A stretch of 64,000 nucleotides of DNA, from assembly GCF_026625865.1 (NCBI RefSeq), contig NZ_CP113067.1:1550001-1614000 (forward strand). Reading direction: 5' to 3'. Of this stretch, positions 57,698 through 64,000 are shown one piece after another (the stretch's first letter is position 1; every line of letters begins with the position of its first letter). The notes below the pieces were generated by a model that saw only the letters and a list, made by a program, of their open reading frames with translations, had not been told where the DNA came from and ran no database searches. The position numbers and the translations under genes were made by a program. This DNA comes from Microbacterium sp. SL75 (GTDB lineage Bacteria > Actinomycetota > Actinomycetes > Actinomycetales > Microbacteriaceae).

Positions 57698-58816
57698 GTG
57701 ACAAGCCACGACCCCGAGACCTCGCCCCGCCGCGCCGCGCGCGCGGAGGCCGAGCGGCTCGCGACCGCGGCCCTCACCCTTCCTGATGTCGTCGCCGACG
57801 ACGCCTTCGCCGCGGCATCGACACGTCGCGCGCTGCGCCGCGATGCCGACGCCCCTCAGGAAAGAGCGTCCGAGACCCGTGGCATCCGTCGACTCGCTCC
57901 CGTCCTCCTCCGACGCCGCCTTGCGGGGGTGGCCGCGGCCGTCGTCGTGATCGCCGGGTGCGCCATCGCGGTCGGTGCTGCCGCCTCGGGGGGTTTACCC
58001 GAGTCGGCGAGCGATGCCGTCGCGCAGATCGCGGGCCCTCCGGCCGTCGCCGACGACGGCATCCCCGTGCCCCAGCTCGCCGCCGTCGCCGCCACGGCGA
58101 CACCGTGCGACGATCCCGCCTTCACGACCGCGCTCGCCGCGGGGGACGACGCCGCCGTCATCGACGCCGCCGGTGGCGGTGGGGCCTTCCGCGCAGCGGT
58201 GGCATCCGGGATCGCCCCCTGCGTCTCGCTCTCCGACCCGAACCGCGAGTGGCTCGTCGTCAACAAGCAGCGCCCGTACGACCCGGTCGACTACCAGCCC
58301 GGCGACCTCGTCATGCCCGCCGATGTGCGCGCCCTCGAGGACTCGGCCCTGCGTGCTCCCGCCGCGCGCGCTCTCACCTCGCTCGTGAAAGCGGCGGCCG
58401 ACGCCGGCGTCGGCGAGATCGGCTACCTCAGCGCCTACCGCTCGTACACGACGCAGAAGTCGACCTACGCCGGGCGGGTGGCAGTCGGGGGTGTCGCCGA
58501 AGCGGATCGAGAGAGCGCGCGGCCCGGCTACAGCGAACACCAGTCGGGGATGGCCGTCGACATCGTCCCGTGCAAGGGCTCGTGCAAGACCCTCGACGAC
58601 GTGGCGGCGTCGCCGCAGGGCGCGTGGGTGCGCGATCACGCGTGGGAGTACGGCTTCATCACCCGGTACGCCGAGGGTCGCGAGAGCGTCAGCGGTTACG
58701 AGCCCGAGGCCTGGCACCTGCGCTACATCGGCCCGGAGCTCGCCCGCGCGTATCACGAGGGCGGTTTCACCACCCTCGAGGAGTTCTTCGGGCTGCCGGC
58801 CGCGCCGACCTACTGA
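57698..58816 (+). CDS. D-alanyl-D-alanine carboxypeptidase (VanY family)
   Basis: A 372-residue membrane-anchored peptidase. A long basic cytoplasmic N-terminus is followed by one hydrophobic segment (LAGVAAAVVVIAGCAIAVGA, about residues 75-95) and the extracellular part. The M15B zinc-site motifs are GYLSAYRSYTTQKSTYAG, GYSEHQSGMAVDIVPC (S-x-H-x6-D) and EAWHLRYIG (catalytic Glu and zinc His). It trims D-Ala from peptidoglycan stem peptides. Start GTG 57698 has GGAGG unusually close, so the true start could differ. The stop is two bases from the convergent LCP gene stop. Confidence 0.87.
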   Translation: MTSHDPETSPRRAARAEAERLATAALTLPDVVADDAFAAASTRRALRRDADAPQERASETRGIRRLAPVLLRRRLAGVAAAVVVIAGCAIAVGAAASGGLPESASDAVAQIAGPPAVADDGIPVPQLAAVAATATPCDDPAFTTALAAGDDAAVIDAAGGGGAFRAAVASGIAPCVSLSDPNREWLVVNKQRPYDPVDYQPGDLVMPADVRALEDSALRAPAARALTSLVKAAADAGVGEIGYLSAYRSYTTQKSTYAGRVAVGGVAEADRESARPGYSEHQSGMAVDIVPCKGSCKTLDDVAASPQGAWVRDHAWEYGFITRYAEGRESVSGYEPEAWHLRYIGPELARAYHEGGFTTLEEFFGLPAAPTY

Positions 58817-58817
58817 C

Positions 58818-60059
58818 TCAGTTGACGACACCCGCGCTGCAGGTCTGCTGCGCGGCGCTCGAGCCGGTGATGGCGGGTGGGAGGGCGATGGCGCCCGTGC
58901 GGGGATCGACCTCGCCCGGCTCGACCGCGGGATCTTCCGTGGGCGACACCTGCTCTCCCGGGGTCGGTTCGGCGATGACCGTACCGTCGTTGACCGACAC
59001 CCCTCCGGTCACTTCGATGGAACGGTTCTCGCGCAACGCGTCCCAGAGCACCTCGGCCGCGGCGTCGTCGGGCTCCACGCGATTGGCATCCGAGCGGGCG
59101 GTGACGGTCGGATACTGAACGAAGACGATGTCTTCGAACGGCACGTCCTTCACCGCGGACGCGACCTGGACGAGGGTCAGCGGATTCGTCAGGCTCTGCG
59201 TCGGCGTGACGTTTCGAAGGCCCGTCGAAGCCAAGCGCAGCACCGTCGAGGGGTTCGACAGCACCTCCTCGCTGACGAGCTTGCGCGCCAGGCGAGACAT
59301 GTACTGCTGCTGATTGCTCACGCGGGCCAGGTCGCTGCCGCCCACTCCGTATCGGGTGCGGAGGAACTGCAGCGCCTCGAGGCCCTGGATGGTCCGCGGT
59401 CCCGCTTCCCAGTCGATGCCCGTGTTCGCGTCGCGCATGTCGCTCGCGAGGCAGATCTCGACGCCGCCGATCGCGTTGGTGATCTCGATGACGCCGCCGA
59501 AGGTGACCATCGCGCCGAATTGGATCTGCTGGCCGCTCATGTCGGAGATGGCGGTGATCACGCACGAGAGTCCGCCGTAGGTGTAGAGCTCGTTGATCTG
59601 CAGGGTGCCGCCGCCGAAGCGACCCCCGTCGGCGGTGTCGCACGCGGGGGCGTCGAAGATGAGGTCGCGCGGGAACGAGACGACCGTGACCTTCCGGGGC
59701 TCTTCCGAGATGTGCAGGAGGATGTTCACGTCGTTCAGGCGTCCGCCCGCGTCCGCACCCCCGCACCGGTCGCCCAAGAGGGCGATGAGCTCTTCTTCGC
59801 ATTCGTCGATGCCGACGAGCATCATGTTCACCCCGCCCGAGAGCGCCCCGAGGTCGGGCGGGACGGCCGGCTGGTTCTCGACAACGACGGCCTCTTCGAC
59901 GAAGTCGGCCGTGAGGTCGTACGCCGTGTACGACACGACTCCGATCGCTGCGACGACACCGACCACCGCGGCGACGGCGAGGAGCTTCGCGAGCTGGCCG
60001 AGCGGGTTCGGCGAACGCAGGCGGGCGTGCTGCGCGACGGTGCGACGGCGCCGGGGCAT
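58818..60059 (-). CDS. LytR-CpsA-Psr (LCP) family cell-wall ligase
   Basis: A 413-residue membrane protein. ATG 60059 has GAGGAGGAG upstream; the frame is open to 60164. One N-terminal helix (LAKLLAVAAVVGVVAAIGVV) anchors an extracellular LCP domain: GVNMMLVGIDECEEE, GRLNDVNILLHISEEPRKV TVVSFPRDL, and GLEALQFLRTRYGVGGSDLARVSNQQQYM, which carry the family's Arg and Asp ligands for polyprenyl phosphate and Mg. LCP enzymes attach glycopolymers to peptidoglycan. The C-terminal 60 residues are acidic and proline-rich. It is convergent with VanY. Confidence 0.9.
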   Translation of the reverse strand: MPRRRRTVAQHARLRSPNPLGQLAKLLAVAAVVGVVAAIGVVSYTAYDLTADFVEEAVVVENQPAVPPDLGALSGGVNMMLVGIDECEEELIALLGDRCGGADAGGRLNDVNILLHISEEPRKVTVVSFPRDLIFDAPACDTADGGRFGGGTLQINELYTYGGLSCVITAISDMSGQQIQFGAMVTFGGVIEITNAIGGVEICLASDMRDANTGIDWEAGPRTIQGLEALQFLRTRYGVGGSDLARVSNQQQYMSRLARKLVSEEVLSNPSTVLRLASTGLRNVTPTQSLTNPLTLVQVASAVKDVPFEDIVFVQYPTVTARSDANRVEPDDAAAEVLWDALRENRSIEVTGGVSVNDGTVIAEPTPGEQVSPTEDPAVEPGEVDPRTGAIALPPAITGSSAAQQTCSAGVVN

Positions 60060-60265
60060 GGCTCCTCCTCGGGTTTCGTCGAGTCTAGGGGGACGGGATG
60101 CCGAGACCCCGGCGCGACGCCTGGCGGGGCGGGCCGACGATCGTCGTTTTCGGACGCCGTCCAAACTGAACGTTGGTGATGAAAGCGCTCTGAGTTATGT
60201 TTGTGCAACGCGCGCCACCGTTGCCGCGCAGATCGCTCAATTCATCCCCCCGTTTGGAGCGCACG

Positions 60266-63200
60266 ATGGGTCGAACCCTGCGTTCGGTCGCGGCCATTTC
60301 CCTGGCCGGACTGTTCACCGTTGCCGGAGCCACAGCCGTTCAGGCTGCCGAAGTGGGCGAGGGGGTGACGCCCCCCACACCCATCGAATCGGCCACCGGC
60401 CGGTACATCGTCGTGCTCGACGAGGCCCCCGTCGCCACCTACGACGGCGGCGAGCCGGGTCTCGACGCCACCAAGTCCGACGAGGCGCGGCTCGATACCG
60501 ATTCCCCGCAGGTGCGCGAATACTCCGCCTTCCTCGAGGAGCGCCAGCAGAACGTCGCCGACGAGGCGGGCGTCCGCCCCGACAACTCCTACACGATCGC
60601 CGTCAACGGCTTCAGCGCGAGCATGAACCCGAACCAGGCGGCCAAGCTCGCCGCGACCAAGGGCGTGCAGAAGGTCGTCCCCGACGAGATCCGCCACCCG
60701 GTCGCGGTCCCGTCCACCGAGTTCCTCGGCCTCGAGGGCGACAACGGCGTCTGGAACCAGATCGGCGGCATCGGCTCCGCGGGCGAAGGCGTCGTCGTCG
60801 GCGTGGTCGACACCGGCATCGCCCCTGAGAACCCGGCGTTCGCGGGCGAGCCGCTCGGCACCGCCGCCGGTTCCCAGCCCTACCTCGACGGCAACGACGT
60901 GGTGTTCCGCAAGGGCGACGGCACCGACTTCCGCTCGCCGCGCGTGGCGGAGGGCAACGGCTGGTCGCTCTCCGACTACTCGACCAAGCTGGTCGGCGCG
61001 CGCTACTTCGACCAGGGTGCCGCGGCCACCGGGTTCACCTTCGAGGCCGACTACCGCTCGCCGCGCGACGGCGACGCGCACGGCTCCCACACCGCGAGCA
61101 CCGCGGCGGGCAACAACGGTGTCGACGCCAGCGTGGAGGGCGTCGACTTCGGCGCCATCTCCGGGGTCGCTCCGGCCGCCAAGGTCGCCGCGTACAAGGC
61201 GTGCTGGGCGGGGCCCGACCCCCTCGTCACCACCGACGACGTCTGCGCCCTGAGCGACCTGCTCGGCGCGATCAACGCCGCGGTCTCCGACGGCGTCGAC
61301 GTCATCAACTACTCGATCGGCGGTGGCGCCGCCACCACGACCCTCTCGCTCGAGGACCAGGCGTTCTTCAACGCCGCCGCGGCGGGCGTCTTCGTCTCAG
61401 TCTCGGCGGGTAACTCCGGTCCCGGCGCCTCGACCGCCGACCACGCCTCGCCCTGGTACACGACGGTCGCAGCCTCGACGATCCCCACCTACGAGGGAAC
61501 CGTGAAACTGGCCGACGGTTTCCAGGCCGCCGGTGCCACGGTGTCGGTCCGCGAAGGTCAGGACGTGACGGCCCCCGTGGTCTACGCGGGTGACATCGCG
61601 GCATCCGGAGCCGATCCCGCGGGCGCTGCGCTGTGCCTGATCGGATCGCTCGACCCCGCGAAGGCCGCGGGCAAGATCGTCGTGTGCGACCGCGGTCAGA
61701 ACGCGCGTGTCGAGAAGTCGCAGGCCGTCAAGGACGCCGGCGGTGTGGGCATGATCCTCGTCAACGTAACCCCCGCCTCGGTGGACAACGACTTCCATTC
61801 GGTGCCCACCGTGCACATCGATGCGCGCTACCGCGACGCGCTGCTCGCCTACGTGCGCGGCACGGCGGATGCCACCGCGACCCTCGTGGGCGAGAACGTC
61901 ACGGGTGTCGAGACGCCGACGCCGCAGGTCGCGGGCTTCTCGAGCCGCGGTCCCATGCTCGCCGACGGCAGCGACATCCTGAAGCCCGACGTGTCGGCTC
62001 CCGGTGTCGCGATCCTCGCCGCCGCAGCGAACGCCCCCGGCGCCACCCCGACGTTCGAGTTCCTCTCGGGGACGTCGATGTCGTCGCCGCACGTCGCCGG
62101 TCTCGGCGCGCTGTACCTGGGCGAGCGTCCGCTCGCGACGCCGGCCGAGGTGAAGTCCGCGATGATGACCACCGCGTACGACACCGTCGACGCCGAGGGC
62201 GCTCCCGCGCAGGACCCCTTCGCGCAGGGCGCGGGGCACGTGGACCCGACGAAGTATTTCGATCCCGGCCTGCTGTACCTCAACGGTCCGGCCGACTGGG
62301 CGGCGTTCCTGCAGGGCAAGGGCCTCGAGGACTTCGGCGTCGCCCCGATCGACGGCAGCGACCTCAACCTCGCGTCGATCTCGATCGGTTCGCTCGCGAA
62401 GCCGCAGACCGTCACGCGCACGGTCACCTCGACGAAGGCCGGCACGTTCTCGGCATCCGTCGACGTGCCCGGGGTGGATGCCACGGTCGAGCCGTCGACG
62501 CTCGAGTTCGGTGCGGCCGGGGAGCAGAAGACGTTCACCGTGACGTTCTCGCGCACGGATGCCGCGGCCGAGCAGTGGACGAGCGGCTTCCTCACCTGGG
62601 CCGGCGACGGCACGCAGGTGCGCTCGCCGATCGTCATCCGCCCCGCGACCGCCGAGGCTCCGGCCGAGGTCTCGGGTACGGGCCTGTCCGGCTCGACGAA
62701 GGTCGAGATCCTCCCGGGCGTCGGCGGAGAGCTGCCGCTGACGGTATCGGGCCTCGCGGCTCAGACGCTGCTGACCGACCCGGGCAATCCCGTCGAGGGT
62801 CACACCGGAAACCAGGATTCCGGTGACGCCGACGGCTATGTGCGGTGGACCGTCGACGTGCCCGAGGGGACGACTCTCTCGCGCTTCGACCTCGACTCGT
62901 CGGACGACACCGGGAGCGACCTGGATCTGTTCGTCTCGCGCGTGGTGAGCCCCGACGACCTGCGGTACTACGAGCGCTTCACCTCGGCGACGGCCTCGGC
63001 CGACGAGCGGGTGACGCTGCCGAACCCCACTGCGGGGACGTACCTCATCGAGGCCAACCTGTACTCGTCCACGGGACCGTTCACGTGGGACATGACCTAC
63101 GCGAACGTCACCTCCGGCGGAGAGGGGCAGCTGACGGCGACGCCGAACCCGCTCCCCGTCGAGCAGGGCGCGGCGGTGTCGTACGACCTGTCGTGGCAGG

Positions 63201-63838
63201 GACTCGCGGCGCAGACCCGCTACCTCGGCCTCGTGCGGTACGGCGACTCCGACGTGCAGACGGTGCTGACCGTCGACTCGGGCGAAGCCGCTCCGGCGAT
63301 CGTCGATGCCCCGACGATCTCGGGCACGGCGAAGCTCGGACGCACCCTCACGGCCACCCCCGGCACGTGGAACCCGGCCGACGTCACCACGACGTACCAG
63401 TGGCTGCGCGACGGCGAGCCCGTGAACGGCGCCACGTCGGCGTCGTACCGCGTGCAGCGCGCCGACCTGGGCCGCGTGCTCACCGTACGGGTCACGGCGA
63501 CCTCGCCCGCCAACGGACTGACGGCGACCGCCGACAGCGCCGGGGTGCCGGTCGTCGTCGGGTCGTTCACGACGGTCACCATCGACCCCTGGGTCGGTCG
63601 CACCGGCGACGCGTACACGCTGACCGTCAAGGTGCGGTCGCTCAGCGGTCCCGCACCCCAAGGCGATGTGACCGTCACCGTGGCGGGCAAGGACTACGTC
63701 GCGACCCTGCAGGACGGGAAGGCGACCATCGCCCTCGACCCGCAGACGCGCGGGGTCAAGCTCGTGAAGGCGGTCTACGGCGGCAGCGCGACGGTGGAGT
63801 CGTCACGCGCGAGCAGCGCGTTCATCGTGTTGCGGTAG
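60266..63838 (+). CDS. Secreted S8 (subtilisin-like) serine protease with PA domain
   Basis: A 1190-residue exported protease. ATG 60266 follows GGAG and begins a signal peptide (MGRTLRSVAAISLAGLFTVA, cleaved near VQAAE). An inhibitor-I9 propeptide follows (GRYIVVLDEAPVATYDGGEP). The catalytic triad is VVDTGIAP (Asp182), DAHGSHTAS (His272) and SGTSMSSPHVAG (Ser604). A PA insert lies at about 425-550 (AAGKIVVCDRGQNARVEKSQ). After the catalytic part come a fibronectin-type region, a PPC-like region (RWTVDVPEGTTLSRFDLDSS) and Ig-like repeats (GRTLTATPGTWNPADVTTTY). It lacks a sortase signal. It is likely a secreted or loosely wall-bound peptidase, similar in layout to plant and actinobacterial subtilases. 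Confidence 0.92.
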   Translation: MGRTLRSVAAISLAGLFTVAGATAVQAAEVGEGVTPPTPIESATGRYIVVLDEAPVATYDGGEPGLDATKSDEARLDTDSPQVREYSAFLEERQQNVADEAGVRPDNSYTIAVNGFSASMNPNQAAKLAATKGVQKVVPDEIRHPVAVPSTEFLGLEGDNGVWNQIGGIGSAGEGVVVGVVDTGIAPENPAFAGEPLGTAAGSQPYLDGNDVVFRKGDGTDFRSPRVAEGNGWSLSDYSTKLVGARYFDQGAAATGFTFEADYRSPRDGDAHGSHTASTAAGNNGVDASVEGVDFGAISGVAPAAKVAAYKACWAGPDPLVTTDDVCALSDLLGAINAAVSDGVDVINYSIGGGAATTTLSLEDQAFFNAAAAGVFVSVSAGNSGPGASTADHASPWYTTVAASTIPTYEGTVKLADGFQAAGATVSVREGQDVTAPVVYAGDIAASGADPAGAALCLIGSLDPAKAAGKIVVCDRGQNARVEKSQAVKDAGGVGMILVNVTPASVDNDFHSVPTVHIDARYRDALLAYVRGTADATATLVGENVTGVETPTPQVAGFSSRGPMLADGSDILKPDVSAPGVAILAAAANAPGATPTFEFLSGTSMSSPHVAGLGALYLGERPLATPAEVKSAMMTTAYDTVDAEGAPAQDPFAQGAGHVDPTKYFDPGLLYLNGPADWAAFLQGKGLEDFGVAPIDGSDLNLASISIGSLAKPQTVTRTVTSTKAGTFSASVDVPGVDATVEPSTLEFGAAGEQKTFTVTFSRTDAAAEQWTSGFLTWAGDGTQVRSPIVIRPATAEAPAEVSGTGLSGSTKVEILPGVGGELPLTVSGLAAQTLLTDPGNPVEGHTGNQDSGDADGYVRWTVDVPEGTTLSRFDLDSSDDTGSDLDLFVSRVVSPDDLRYYERFTSATASADERVTLPNPTAGTYLIEANLYSSTGPFTWDMTYANVTSGGEGQLTATPNPLPVEQGAAVSYDLSWQGLAAQTRYLGLVRYGDSDVQTVLTVDSGEAAPAIVDAPTISGTAKLGRTLTATPGTWNPADVTTTYQWLRDGEPVNGATSASYRVQRADLGRVLTVRVTATSPANGLTATADSAGVPVVVGSFTTVTIDPWVGRTGDAYTLTVKVRSLSGPAPQGDVTVTVAGKDYVATLQDGKATIALDPQTRGVKLVKAVYGGSATVESSRASSAFIVLR

Positions 63839-63856
63839 CCATCGATCGACGCGGCT

Positions 63857-63880
63857 GCGCCCGGGCTTCGGCTCGGGCGC
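63857..63880. terminator. Bidirectional terminator with TTCG tetraloop
   Basis: GCGCCCG (63857-63863) pairs with CGGGCGC (63874-63880). Inner pairs G-T, G-C and C-G extend the stem to a TTCG loop at 63867-63870. It lies 19 bases after the protease stop and 17 before the stop of the opposing partial gene. Confidence 0.7.
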
Positions 63881-63896
63881 CGCGGTGTCGTTCGGA

Positions 63897-64000
63897 TCAG
63901 CTGCGGCGCCGACGCGGTGTGAGCTTCACCGCCGGCAGCGGCGGGGCCGGGATGCGCTCGGGCCCGTGGTCGATCACGGGCCCGAAGCGAGCCGTACCCG
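63897..64000 (-). CDS. 3' end of an unrecognised gene (partial)
   Basis: Reading the minus strand in from the right edge gives ...TARFGPVIDHGPERIPAPPL PAVKLTPRRRRS followed by TGA (63897-63899). Third positions are strongly GC-rich, as in real genes here, and the TTCG hairpin lies just past the stop. Only about 34 residues are visible, Pro-rich with a basic end, so no function can be given. Confidence 0.5.
   Translation of the reverse strand, partial: GTARFGPVIDHGPERIPAPPLPAVKLTPRRRRS

Overview
This is a GC-rich stretch of an actinobacterial chromosome, most like Microbacterium or a close relative in the Microbacteriaceae. That placement rests on inference from several traits: very GC-rich third codon positions, frequent GTG starts, many four-base ATGA/GTGA gene overlaps, a DUF3073 protein, an Rv2578c-type radical SAM protein carrying an intein, an LAxTG-type sorting signal and an actinobacterial LexA box. 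No rRNA, tRNA, CRISPR array, insertion sequence or phage gene was seen.

Layout. 1-5.6 kb is a cell-surface island: two TasA/CalY-like proteins (one cut by the window edge), an RCC1-repeat propeller with the same N-terminal exit signal, and a sortase-anchored YVTN propeller with putative-Ig domains. They are separated by repeated multi-hairpin modules and a decayed copy of a gene start. 6-12.3 kb holds an NhaA antiporter, a small acidic protein, a uracil/xanthine-type permease behind an array of CACGTG-centred palindromes, purC and a BCCT osmolyte transporter. 12.5-16.5 kb holds a PadR-MFS efflux pair and an orphan histidine kinase. 16.5-25.4 kb holds a hydrolase-methyltransferase-GNAT operon, purD, an SCP2-like protein, small membrane and unknown proteins, and purM-purF followed by a CynX-type MFS gene. 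25.5-29.3 kb holds DUF3073, a universal stress protein, a self-regulated DUF4097-PadR operon, a Rho-N/SAP-like small protein and a topoisomerase IB.

29.3-35.5 kb is a LacI-linked locus. A LacI regulator, a 2H phosphoesterase, an inositol-monophosphatase-family enzyme and an ABC sugar importer without its ATPase are tied together by two copies of the same 15-base operator-like sequence. 36.6-46.8 kb is flanked by two crcB fluoride-channel genes. Between them lie a kinase-aldolase-aldehyde dehydrogenase operon, an MFS-hydrolase operon, and a TetR gene divergent from an amine oxidase-SRPBCC-hydrolase operon. 46.9-53 kb holds an RND exporter, a membrane protein with an uncertain 3' end, a compact cluster of hairpins, and a GalM/ABM pair. 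53.1-64 kb holds a DEAD-box helicase with a long R/D-rich repeat extension, the intein-containing radical SAM gene behind a perfect SOS box, VanY, an LCP ligase, a large S8 protease and the edge of one more gene.

Signals that cut across genes: the heptamer GGATGCC/GGCATCC recurs about 80 times by eye count, mostly using otherwise uncommon codons, yet is absent from the first 6.1 kb. That fits a different origin for the surface island. The purine genes (purC, purD, purM, purF) are scattered over 15 kb rather than forming one operon.
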